Shown here piece after piece: positions 1 through 9,939 of a DNA stretch of 64,000 nt. Numbering within the stretch: position 1 is the stretch's first letter; every line of letters begins with the position of its first letter. The notes under the pieces were generated by a model. That model was not told the origin of the DNA. It searched no databases and saw nothing but the letters and a program-made list of their open reading frames with translations. Made by a program: the position numbers and the translations under genes. Source of the DNA: Poa pratensis (lineage: Eukaryota; Streptophyta; Magnoliopsida; Poales; Poaceae); contig CAMZMU010000081.1 in the NCBI GenBank assembly GCA_947311845.1, positions 3,506,701-3,570,700 of the forward strand, given 5' to 3'.

Positions 1-2
1 CC

Positions 3-1280
3 GCATACCATCCTCAAACCGATGGCCAAACCGAAGTGGTGAATCGAAGCCTATCTACACTCCTTCGTGTGTTGATCAAGCCCAACTTGAAGAATTGGGA
101 AGAGTGCATCCCACACGCCGAGTTCGCCTACAATCGAGCACTTCACCGCGCAACAAAGAGAACACCCTTCGAGGTCGTCTATGGCTCCAACCCCTACACC
201 GCGCTCGACATGCTACCACTTCCACTCCGTGAGCAAGTTAACATGGACTTCGACGAGCGAGCCGCTTACATGAAGAAGCTCCATGAGGAAACAAGAACTA
301 CGCTTGAGAAGCACAACAAAGACCATGCTACGAAGATGAACAAACACAAGCGAGTCATGATATTCGAAGAAGGAGGCCTTGTTTGGCTACACCTTCGCAA
401 AGATCGCTTTCCGGATGCAAGGAAGTCCAAGCTTCACCCTCGTGGAGACGGACCTTTCAAGGTTATCAAGCGCATCAACGACAATGCCTACAAGATTGAC
501 ATCTCCAACTCAAAACACTTGGTCCATGACACCTTCAACGTCGCCGACCTATCGCCATACCTTGGAACATCAAGCGATGAGGATGACCAAGAGTCGAGGA
601 CGACTCTTTTCCAAGGGGGGGGAGATGATGTAGCCCAACCTACGGCTCCTACAACAAGTGGACCAATGACAAGAGCAAGAGTCAAAGCTATCCATGATAA
701 GGTGAATTCACTCCTATCTATATGTGACCTTGACACTTCCTTGAATGGCTTGCTACTTCATTCCGATACCTTGTGTGTGCTCAGCTATGATGGACTTGAA
801 GACCCCTATGAAGACTCCCAAGGAAGCGCGGAAGATGGACAAGGATCGAGCCAAGATGATGAGGAAGAAGAAGACAAGAAGAAAGAAGAAACCCCAGGAG
901 GCGGTACTACCGCCGGGTTAAGCGGTACTACCGCCCCTGGCCCAGTCAGCAAGTACACAACCCACGCCGGCGGTACCGCTAGCGGCACCGGCAGCGGTAC
1001 CGACCGGTACCGGGGACGTGAGATGGGCGCGCATCACGTCGGCGGTGCTACCGCCCCTGCTACCGCCGAAACGGCACTTCGGGGCCTTCTTCCGGTACCT
1101 CCAGCTACCGCCGCCGCGGTACCAGTTGGTACCGGGGGGCGTGGGAAGCAGCGACGGCTGCCCGCACCGGCGGTACCACCGGCTGAGCCAGCGGTACTAC
1201 CGCCAGTGCGGGAGCAGTTCGGGCAGCAGGCCCGTGTAACCTTATCCTTTCGCCACGTTTTGGATCTAGACTATAAATAG
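3..1280 (+). CDS. Gypsy polyprotein C-terminus: integrase end plus tail (5' partial)
   Basis: The frame is open from base 3 to the stop at 1278-1280. It starts inside the integrase core with AYHPQTDGQTE, which holds the last catalytic glutamate of the DDE triad, followed by the usual FAYNRALH and TPFEVVYG motifs. The segment RGDGPFKVIKRINDNAYKI and then TFNVADLSPYLG is the integrase C-terminal region typical of grass Ty3/gypsy elements. A GPMTRARVKAIHDKVNSLL stretch and an acidic, lysine-rich segment follow. The last ~120 residues are rich in G, T, P and A and are encoded by repeated ggtactaccgcc-type motifs. No frameshift is seen, so this copy may be recent. The product would insert element cDNA into the chromosome. 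The protease, RT and RNase H lie outside the window. Confidence 0.88.
   Translation, partial: AYHPQTDGQTEVVNRSLSTLLRVLIKPNLKNWEECIPHAEFAYNRALHRATKRTPFEVVYGSNPYTALDMLPLPLREQVNMDFDERAAYMKKLHEETRTTLEKHNKDHATKMNKHKRVMIFEEGGLVWLHLRKDRFPDARKSKLHPRGDGPFKVIKRINDNAYKIDISNSKHLVHDTFNVADLSPYLGTSSDEDDQESRTTLFQGGGDDVAQPTAPTTSGPMTRARVKAIHDKVNSLLSICDLDTSLNGLLLHSDTLCVLSYDGLEDPYEDSQGSAEDGQGSSQDDEEEEDKKKEETPGGGTTAGLSGTTAPGPVSKYTTHAGGTASGTGSGTDRYRGREMGAHHVGGATAPATAETALRGLLPVPPATAAAVPVGTGGRGKQRRLPAPAVPPAEPAVLPPVREQFGQQARVTLSFRHVLDLDYK
900..1204. repeat. Cluster of short palindromes (ggcggtaCtaccgcc type)
   Basis: About ten short inverted repeats share the core ggtac. They include ggcggtactaccgcc (900-914), gcggtactaccgc (922-934), a ggcggtgctaccgcc variant (1041-1055) and gcggtactaccgcc (1191-1204), with ggtaccgc and accggtaccgg forms between them. 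The cluster stays in frame with the polyprotein and lies between the integrase and the LTR promoter. Confidence 0.8.
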
Positions 1281-1744
1281 CACTCCTTGGACTAGATCTC
1301 GGGTCAGACTATGATTTGAGAACTAAAGTAGAGCCTTGCTCCTTCTTCTCAAAGTGTCTCTTTCCTCCTATGGAGATGAATCAAGGCCTCCCCTTGTGGA
1401 GATGAACCAAGGCCTCCTCTTGAGGAGAAGATCCCTGCGTGGATACCAAGGCTTCCGCTTGTAGTTGCGATTACTTGCTAATCTTCCCTCCTTGAGTAGC
1501 TAGATTGGGTTGGTTGGATTAACCAATTGGACAAACAATCCTAAGAGTAAGGTGTGCTTGGGAGAGGAGGATTGGGGGCTGCCCACGGGGATTTGTTACC
1601 AATCGAGTCTTGCCGGGTTGCTACTTGCTATTTACCCTTGTGTGTTGATTTCCCCTCTTTTGTGTTCTTCGTTCATCGCGTGTTCTTCGTGTTCATCTTT
1701 CCCTCCGCACAAATCCGTGAAAATCGGGACCAACCCACATCACG

Positions 1745-2802
1745 ATCTTACCATTGTATTTCCTTTGCATGCCAGTGATTAAACAATGAGCATTTACAGT
1801 TCAAGGGTTGGTATAAAATACCTAGTGATTTGTACAACATTGGCTTCTACAGTGCTCTTGGTACATTAGATCCAACTCTTGGAAGTTCATGACATGCTCT
1901 ACGAACTATGAGGCACATTTAGTTTCCTTCTTGTTATATGTTGTTCCAACCTTGTGTCTGTTAGGTTCTAAATCCTATGTATTTGATTTGCAGTCATCCC
2001 TAGGAAAGTAGGTCGCTCAAGGCAATGAGGGCAGCGCAATGAACAGGAGGAAGTCTGTGAAGATTGGGCACTTCCATGAATGAGGAGGTGTCTCCAACCC
2101 ATTTCTGCAAGTTTATCCTTGCACTTGGGTTGGATCTGCTTCCAATCTGTCCCGCCTTCCGTCAGCACATTGGCAGCATCCCAAAGGAGATAATCCTCAA
2201 GACCAATGATTAATGGGTGCCACAATTTTAGTGTTATGAGAGCTTCCATTGTACCTAGTACCTTGCACAAGCACATTGCTAGTGCCATGTTCTTGATACC
2301 ATGGAGACATTTCATAGCCATGTGTTGTGTGATATATGAGGCCATCTTACCATTGTATTTCCTTTGCATGCCAGTGATTAAACAATGAGCATTTACAGTT
2401 CAAGGGTTGGTATAAAATACCTAGTGATTTGTACAACATTGGCTTCTACAGTGCTCTTGGTACATTAGATCCAACTCTTGGAAGTTCATGACATGCTCTA
2501 CGAACTATGAGGCACATTTAGTTTCCTTCTTGTTATATGTTGTTCCTACCTTGTGTCTGTTAGGTTCTAAATCCTATGTATTTGATTTGCAGTCATCCCT
2601 AGGAAAGTAGGTCGCTCAAGGCAATGAGGGCAGCGCAATGAACAGGAGGAAGTCTGTGAAGATTGGGCACTTCCCTGAATGAGAAGGTGTCTCCAAACCA
2701 TTTCTGCAAGTTTATCCTCGCACTTGGGTTGGATCTGCTTCCAATCCGTCCCGCCTTCCGTCAGCACATTGGCAGCATCCCAAAGGAGATCATCCTCAAG
2801 AC
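1745..2802 (+). repeat. Tandem segmental duplication, 599-bp period
   Basis: Bases 1745-2203 recur at 2344-2802 with few changes, an offset of 599. The 140 bp between the copies (2204-2343) belongs to the first unit only. Both copies contain an intron end (gatttgcag) and the start of a B3-like exon, so part of a gene was duplicated before or during its decay. Confidence 0.85.
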
Positions 2803-3033
2803 CAACACTGGTTGCAGCTAGAAGATGAGCATCGTTGATTACAATGGGCCATTGCCATTGACAATGGGTGGGCACCATTTTCTATCTGTCACAAGATAAA
2901 GATCGGCTACTTTGTGACCTTCAAGGTCTTGAAGTCCGATGTCTACAGGGGGTCACCATCTTCGACTATGATGGCTCCGAAATTGTGAAGAAGCGCGATG
3001 AGCATCCGATCAACCTGAAACTGGTGGAGAACT
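2690..3033 (+). pseudogene. B3 DNA-binding domain gene fragment
   Basis: Plus-strand reading gives HIGSIPKEIILKTNTGCS, then IDNGWAPFSICHKIKIGYF and VTFKVLKSDVY, then VTIFDYDGSEIVKK ending at a TAG. This order matches the second half of a plant B3 domain (DNA contact loop, ...GW..F...., GYF.TF and a final strand). At least two frame changes are needed to read it through (one near 2820-2860, one near 2950), so it is not functional as it stands. A shorter copy of the first piece lies at about 2108-2203 in the upstream duplicate. The family is plant transcription factors of the ARF/RAV/REM superclass. I cannot assign the subclass. Confidence 0.6.
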
Positions 3034-3695
3034 AGTGATGCCTATCAGTATTGTCCCTCTGTCAATGTCGTGAACTATATTTGTTCTAGTATGTGTCGTC
3101 AAAGACTTAAAATAGTTATGTTCGTGTCGTGTTCGTGTCTATGACTGTTATGTGCTATCTAAATAGCAACGTATCATATGTCCTTTCTACTTAGTCTGTG
3201 TTTTAAGAACCATGTGTGATGGTAACCTCACCACTCGAAGAAGTGGTGAGAGTATGTGTGTGTGCTCACATAACCAAACAGTCGGTGTTTGCATATGTGT
3301 TGCACATACAGGCGACCAAACAGTCAAGTGATCTCGTGGTATGGTAAGGAATTGTCAGTAGAGCTTTGTGAACTAACCCATGATCAATGTGTTTGATTCT
3401 ATGTGGAGTTAGGTATATTTCCATGGTTTTGCATCAAAAGGAAGATTTAATATAGCTCATGAGAGGATGATGTCAAGTGGTGATCTTCATCAAGATTGAG
3501 AAGTGTAAGTTCAAGAGGAGCATCTCGAAGAGAACATATGCTTGAACCTTTCCAACCATTTGGCGATAATGGTCAATTGAATATGTGCCTAAGATAAGCT
3601 CTCTCATAGTGGATTACGGGGGGAAAATTACGATTCTTCACAAAGCGAGTGCAACCAAGAAAGATGTTCCAACTTGAGACAGGCATGATCGTCAT
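3034..3695. other. Unassigned flank downstream of the B3 fragment
   Basis: This is AT-rich sequence with no long open frame, probably the 3' UTR and flank of the B3 gene. I see no repeat boundary until the TG at 3696. Confidence 0.4.
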
Positions 3696-4526
3696 TGTGG
3701 GGACCCCGGACTAGCTGTCCGAAATACCCGATTATGCTTAACACAACGATCCCATGATCAGTCTGTCGTTGCACATAATCCGAACTGAATACCAAAGTTT
3801 ACATCCATTACAATACCGAATTAAAGTCTTACACATACGGTCATTTAGACCAAGTCTTACATAGGTGCCTTCATGGGCCAAACCAGATTATTCAGCGGAA
3901 GCTACGGCGTAGTAGACAAGCACATCCTAACATCAACCCGACAGGCAGCTGACTTATGGAGATCCTAGTTCGCATAGTAGTCGCCATACTCCTCTTCGGC
4001 ATAGTGCTCCTCGAGATCTGGCTAAGACAATAGCCATGGACGAAACCAATATGAGTACAATTGGAATTGTACTCGCAAACTACCCCAACTTGAACATGCA
4101 CTAGTTTTACTTTTATTTCATAAGACTTTTATTTATTTAAAACATCTCTATATCTTTATTGAAAAAGGTAAGAAGAATTTTAGAACTTTCCTCCAACAAT
4201 TCACCATTTTATTTATTTCCCCAAAACTCCTCCTTTTTCCGACCATAGCCCTTCAGGGTCAATTTGCCTCCAACAACCGCATACCGATCCTTTGGTATAG
4301 TTGTATAAAACATTCTCCGCTTCCTTTTCTTTTTAAAACTTAAAACTTTACAAAAACTTGCACATAGGTCAAAGTAGGGCCTTCCAACTGTCCATGACCA
4401 AGGACTCGGCTATTCGAATAGTTTTACACTCTGCAGAGGTAGCACGCTTTTCCCACATCCATCCGGCAACTCATCGTGTCAGCCACGTCCCGCCATACAA
4501 GGTGTATGCGAAGTTGAGTCACCGAC

Positions 4527-5036
4527 TGTCGTGGGTTTGTCACGTCAGGTGTCATAGATGACTTCGTAGGTGTGGGATTACGCGAGTCAAGCATCTCCGA
4601 GCTTGGGATCGCAGGAACAAAGATCAACACAGATTTACCCAGGTTCGGCCCCCTCAATGTGAGGTAAAAGACCTACTTCCTGCCTACCCTAGATTGGTAT
4701 TGATATGATAATCGAGGTGTTACAATGGAGGCGATCCGATCTGGTACTCGCCGTATGAGCTAGGGTTTAGGGCTTGATAGCTTGACCCGCTCTAAGTCCT
4801 GCGAGTCCTCTTTATATACACAGAGGCTCGCTAGGTTACAAAAGGAAACTTCCCCATAAGGAATACATCCACAGAGGCCTACTCGGAGACTACTTGGTCT
4901 TCACGTCCTCCGGGATATGTCTTCTAGATCTTTCCCTTATGGCGGTTCAATATTGGGCTTGCTCCCAAGTGGGCCTTTGTCCGTGCGAGTAAGTCGCACT
5001 GGGCCGCGGGTTAATCCAGAAAGTATTCCCCCGACA
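4527..5036 (-). repeat. Tat element 3' LTR
   Basis: It starts tgtcgtggg and ends cccccgaca in plus reading (TG...CA). It is 510 bp and nearly identical to 12104-12614. The polypurine tract on the minus strand lies just inside it (cgcttgggggctaa, about 5037-5050). Confidence 0.93.
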
Positions 5037-5050
5037 TTAGCCCCCAAGCG

Positions 5051-5689
5051 TGGCCTGAACTTCATAGTATTTCTTGATCTTGAATGCTTAGGCCGCGCTT
5101 TTCCTTGTTTCGCGACTTATAATTGTGCAGTTTGGCCTTGACTCGCACCTGGAAGATCATCTGACTTCGTGAGCTTCTTTGTTAGAGTATCCTGATAGCT
5201 TCAGAACTTGATGACGATCTATCTTCAAATTTTTGATGATAATATGATATAGCCCCCAAGGATTGAGAGGATGTATGTGGTAATCATCTCAATTCTTCTC
5301 AGAGAACTCTGAAGGTCATCACCTGTAACTTGATATCATGAATAAAACAATTGTTAAGATACAAGTAATTGTAATTGGTGTTGCCGTACTATAAGCAGTA
5401 CATCGACCTCTAGTTAGGCCATCTGAATCCTTAAGTGGGCACTCGCGCGACTCAGTATTTCCTAGGAACATGTGTGTTCAGGGTCGAGAGCGGCCATGAT
5501 AGGCAATCAAGCTCGATTGACGCCACACCCCAGTACTTTGGCCACATAATGCGAGTAGCAATCCAACTTAAGGTAAATTTGATAATTGCCAATAAATGGC
5601 TGTTTCAGGGTAACAAAGACCCCAAGAAACATAATGATATTGCCATGATAGGCTAAGCTATGATAAGCTTTGATTATGATGACACATAA
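5051..5689. other. Non-coding 3' region of the Tat element, distal part
   Basis: About 640 bp between the polypurine tract and the hairpin array. I see no coding sequence or known motif. Together with the array it makes a ~950 bp untranslated 3' region. Confidence 0.6.
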
Positions 5690-5905
5690 GGTCGCGCCTA
5701 GGTGGCAACCGAGTGTTATACATAGGGTTGGATCGCGCGTAGGTGGCGATCCATGGTGATACATGGGGTCGGTCGCGCCTAGGTGGCGACCAGAGATGAT
5801 ACAAAGTTTACGGCCGCGCCTAGGTGGCAGCCGGTTTCTGATACAAGGGTCGATCGCGCCTGGGTGGCGATCAGATGTTGCATAGGTCGCGCCTAGGTGG
5901 CGACC
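5690..5905. repeat. Tandem hairpin array in Tat 3' region (6 units)
   Basis: Six units of 30-45 bp each contain two inverted arms around a 9-nt loop, gcctaggtg (gcgtaggtg in unit 2, gcctgggtg in unit 5). Arms are ggtcgc/gcaacc (5690-5710), ggatcgc/gcgatcc (5730-5752), ggtcgc/gcgacc (5771-5791), cggccgc/gcagccg (5811-5833), gatcgc/gcgatc (5852-5872) and ggtcgc/gcgacc (5885-5905). Four are perfect and two have one mismatch. The inner arm bases differ between units but mostly stay complementary. Several spacers share a gatacaw motif. Confidence 0.9.
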
Positions 5906-5992
5906 AAAGTTGAAGTTCTAGCCCTGAGTGGCTGTGATGATACTCAGCTATAAAGCTGGAAAGGATGATGCTTGGCTCTGATTAGCCTTTTC

Positions 5993-7244
5993 TTATGTAT
6001 AGTACGGTCGCAGGTGTGCGACGTTCCAAGGGCGAGGTGCCTCGAGACGATCCTCGAAATCATGGCGTTCGCTGCTTTCTTCCCTTACATCCAGCAGGTA
6101 GTACGACCCATTGTTTAGCTTCTTGCTGATGATGTAGGGTCCTTCCCATGGAGAGGACAGCTTATGCATTCCCTTGTGATCTTGTTTAAGTCGCAGTACT
6201 AGGTCGCCTTCTTGAAAGGTGCGGGTTTTGATGCGTCTGGCATGATAGCGTCGCAAGTCTTGTTGATATACTGCTGACCTTGATGCTGCCAAGTCTCTAA
6301 CCTCTTCTAATGTGTCCACCGAGTCTTGCCGAGCTATCTCATTATCTGTCTCGATGTAAGCCGCAACTCTTGGTGAATCATGTATGATATCGCTGGGCAT
6401 GACTGCTTCTGCTCCATAGACCATGAAATATGGTGTAAATCCTGTGGATCTGTTAGGGGTTGTTCTTAAGCTCCACAGTACTGCTGGCAGTTCTTCCACC
6501 CAACATCCTGGAGATGCTTCGACCTTTTCAATAAGGCGCGGCTTAATTCCATGGAGAATTTCCTGGTTAGCTCGCTCAGCTTGTCCATTGCTCTGCGGGT
6601 GTGCTACTGACGTGAGGTCCAATCTTATCCCATTGTCTGCGCAAAATATCTGTGTAGCCCCTTCAGAGGTGTTGCTCCCATTGTCTGTAATGATACTATG
6701 GGGGTAACCGAAGCGGAATATGACCTTCTTCAAGAACTTGACTGCTGTTTCAGCCTCGCAATCTCCCACAGGTTCTGCTTCTATCCACTTTGTGAATTTG
6801 TCCACCATGACTAAGAGGTGAGTTTTTCCGTTTGAAGACCGTCTGAAGGCCCTACCATGTCAAAACCCCATACGGCAAAAGGCCATGTGATGGGTATTGT
6901 GCGAAGTGCTTGGCTGGCATATGATCTTGCCTAGCGTATCTTTGACATCCATCGCACACTCTGACAATTTGCTCTGCATCTGCTAATGCTGTTAACCAGA
7001 AGAATCCATGTCGGAACGCCTTTGCCACCAAAGATCTTGACGAAGCATGATGGCCACAATCGCCTGAATGAATTTCGTGCAAGATTTTTCGTCCCTCTTC
7101 TGGTGAGACACATCTTTGGAATGCTCCTGACACGCTGCGCTTGTATAATTCGTTGTTGATGATTGTATAGGCCTTTGATCGTCGTATGATTTTGCGCGCC
7201 TCAATTTCATCGTCCGGCAGCACTCCGCGACTTAAATATGCCAT
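5993..7244 (-). pseudogene. Tat integrase
   Basis: The N-terminal HHCC zinc finger lies in the 7244-6852 segment (IHSGDCGHHASSRSL, then CDGCQ). The catalytic core and C-terminus lie in 6808-5993, an open frame of 271 residues. Core motifs are VDKFTKWIEAEPV, IITDNGSN with the second acidic residue, and HPQSNGQAERANQE with the glutamate. The end, SPWEGPYIISKKLNNGSYYL, is the usual C-terminal domain. A gap of about 40 bases with a frame change separates zinc finger and core, and the first catalytic aspartate lies close to that break. The enzyme would insert cDNA, but this copy needs a frame correction. Confidence 0.88.
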
Positions 7245-7285
7245 GTATGGCTCTGTCCATCCTGGCTGTTCATGCAGGGCTGCGA

Positions 7286-9412
7286 CTAAAGTTGAATCAT
7301 CCTCTGGCTCTGCAATGTCAATCTCTGCTGGAGGTTTGACTGATGGATTGTGCAGTTCATCCAGGAAAACATTGGGTGGGACTGACTGTCTGTTGGATCC
7401 AAGCCGAGACAGGGCATCGCAGCTTCATTTTGTCTCCGATCAATATGTTCAACTTGGTATCCAGTGAAATGTCCAGCAATTCTGTCCACCTCTCTCTATA
7501 TGCAGCCATGTTCGCATCCTTGCTGTCCCACGTTCCGAGACCTGCTGTGCCACCAAGTCTGAATCGCCAAAACAGCGTATGCGACTGATGTTCATCTCCT
7601 TTGCTATACGTAGACCATGAAGCAGTGCCTCGTACTCCGCCACGTTATTTGTGCAGTTGAAGTGTATCTGTAACACATACCGCAGCTTGTCTCCCTTGGG
7701 AGATGTTAGAACAACTCCAGCCCCCGAGCCTTGCAACTGTCTTGACCCATCAAAATGCATGGTCCAGTATTTGGTTTCTGCCATGCTAGGAGCGACTTGG
7801 ATTTCTGTCCAATCGTTAATAAAATCTGCAAGGGCTTGCGACTTAATTGATGTGCGCGGCTCGTAGCTGATGTGATGTGGTCCCAACTCGATCGCCCACT
7901 TAGCGACTCTTCCAGTAGCTTCTCGATTACGAATGATATCTGCCAATGGTGCTGAACTAACCACAGTTATTGGATGCTCTTGGAAGTAGTGCTTCAGCTT
8001 GCGACTCGCCATGAACACTCCAAACACCAACTTCTGCCACTGTGGGTAACGCTGTTTGGAAGCTGTGAGGACTTCGCTCACGTAGTATACTGGTCTCTGG
8101 ACAGGGTATTCCTTTCCTGTTTCTTGTCTCTCCACAACCATGACAGCGCTCACAGCGCGGGAATTTGCCGCTATGTATAGTAGCATTGGCTCTTTATCTT
8201 TGGAGCCGCCAGAACTGGAGCATTTGTCAATTGATGTTTCAAGGCTGTCAGAGCTTCGTCGGCCTCTGCGTCCCAAACGAAGGTGTCTGATTTTTTCAAC
8301 AGTCTGTACAAAGGTAGTGCTTTCTCTCCCAATCTTGATATAAAGCGACTCAAAGCTGCTACGCAACCAGTAAGTCGCTGCACATCTTTTATCTTTTCTG
8401 GCTTTTGGAGATCCATCACGGCCTTTATCTTGTCAGGATTGGCCTCAATGCCTCTTTCTGATACTATGAATCCCAATAGCTTTCCTGCTGGTACTCCGAA
8501 GACGCACTTTGTGGGGTTGAGCTTCATGTTGTATTTTCTGAGATTTGTGAATGTCTCTGCCAGATCACAATAAGATCCTGGCTAACTTGCGACTTAATCA
8601 CAATATCATCCACGTAGGCGTGAACGTTGCGACCTATTTGCTCATGTAGGCAATTCTGAATGCATCTTTGGTAAGTCGCACCTGCGTTCTTCAACCCAAA
8701 GGGCATGCTGACATAACAAAAAGCTCCGAAGGGTGTGATGAAGGACGTCTTTTCTTGGTCCTCCCTCTTCATCTTGATTTGATGGTAGCCTGAATAGGCG
8801 TCCAAAAAGCATAACAGCTCGCACCCAGCAGTTGAATCAATTACTTGGTCGATTCGCGGCAAAGCAAATGGATCCTTTGGACAAGCTTTGTTAAGACTGG
8901 TGTAATCAACGCACATTCGCCACGTACCGTTCTTTTTCATAACCAATACTGGTTTGCCACCCATTCCGGATGGTATACCTCTGATGAATCCTGCAGCCAG
9001 CAAGCGAGCTATTTCCTCTCCTATTGCCTTTCTCCTATCATCATGAAACGCCGTAGTGGCTGCTTCACTGGTTTAGCCGCAGGGTTCACTTTGAGGCTAT
9101 GTTCTGCTAATTCTCTTGGTACCCCTGGCATATCTGACGGCTTCCATGCGAAGATGTCTTATTTTCCTGGAGAAAAGCGACGAGGGCCTTCTCCTGCTCT
9201 TCTTCCATGTGTGCTCCAATGCTAGTTTGCTTGGATGAGTCGCCAGGAACAAGATTTATCTGCTTAGTGTCCTGGGCCGCTTTGAATTTCATTGGTGGCT
9301 CGGCAGATGGCGTGGTAACCACACTCATGTCGTTTGGGTCCACCTGCGACTTATAACCTTTTAGCTCTTCCGCGGCACAGGCGGATTCTGCGAAGCCGCA
9401 TCTCCTTTTCAC
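7286..9412 (-). pseudogene. Tat reverse transcriptase, RNase H and archaeal-type RNase H
   Basis: The RT lies at 9003-8524, with KNGTWRMCVDYTSLNKACP, FLDAYSGYHQI and the YVDD active site. It continues at 8527-8171 with KCVFGVPAGKLLGFIVSERG and the RLTGCVAALSRFISRLGEK connection. RNase H follows in 8366-7449. The second RNase H begins near MHFDGSRQLQGSGAGVVL and continues with NNVAEYEALLHGL and FGDSDLV, holding the acidic residues of the archaeal-type fold. A linker between protease and RT lies at 9412-9107. At least three frame changes break the reading. The RT would copy element RNA, and the extra RNase H is a hallmark of Tat elements. Confidence 0.9.
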
Positions 9413-9415
9413 ATT

Positions 9416-9893
9416 CTATGCTTTTTCTCTATCTCCGTACACTGTGATGACCCCTTTTGGTCCTGGTATCTTCAACTGTAGGTACACGTAGCATGGCCTG
9501 GCCATAAACTTAGCAAAGGCCGTTCTTCCAAACAAGGCGTGATATGGGCTTTGGAATTTTACCACTTCGAAGCTTAGGAATTCGCTTCTAAAGTTCTCTT
9601 CTGTTCCAAAAGTTACCCCTAGGGTTATTTTCCCCACTGGCCGTGCGGACCTTCCTGGGACAATGCCGTGAAACTGTTGACGTGGGCTGCAGGCTGGAAT
9701 CCTTGAGTCCTAGACGCTGGAACGTATCGTAGTACAAGATATTAATGCTGCTTCCTCCATCCATAAGCACTTTGGTCAGCTTGTATCCTGCAACGTACGG
9801 TGCCACAACCAGTGCCAACTTGCCAGGTTCCCGTACTTGTGGCGGGTGGTCGTCGCGACTCCAGGTTACGCGTATTCTGACCACCTTAACCAA
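9416..9893 (-). pseudogene. Tat aspartic protease region
   Basis: The segment KLTKVLMDGGSSINILYY contains the retropepsin-like catalytic motif in its grass Tat form (DGGSS). The second half, FRSEFLSFEVV then YHALFGRTAFAKFMA, matches the flap and the hydrophobic G[RK] motif. The two halves are in different frames (9893-9588 and 9637-9416), so there is an indel near 9640. Confidence 0.8.
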
Positions 9894-9939
9894 TTGGGTG
9901 TTGCTGGTATCACGGCGTTCACCTGCTGACTTCTGCGGC

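Larger units (their letters stand above)
1..1742 (+). mobile_element. Ty3/gypsy LTR retrotransposon, 3' part (5' end outside window)
   Basis: The element enters from the left edge. It holds the end of the integrase, a low-complexity C-terminal tail and a 3' LTR with a TATA box (ctataaatag, 1271-1280). The right end is taken as the CA at 1742, because the next bases (from 1745) are the start of a segment repeated at 2344, which marks host DNA. The 5' edge of the 3' LTR was not found. A purine-rich tract at about 859-890 could be the polypurine tract, but no clear TG follows it. The target duplication cannot be checked because the other end is outside the window; cgatc (1743-1747) would be the candidate. 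Confidence 0.8.

Noticed and set aside
1968..2878. Minus-strand frames with a repeated LTEGGTDWKQIQPKC segment
   Set aside because: They are the reverse strand of the duplicated B3 exon. The plus reading gives a real domain, so the minus frames are shadows.
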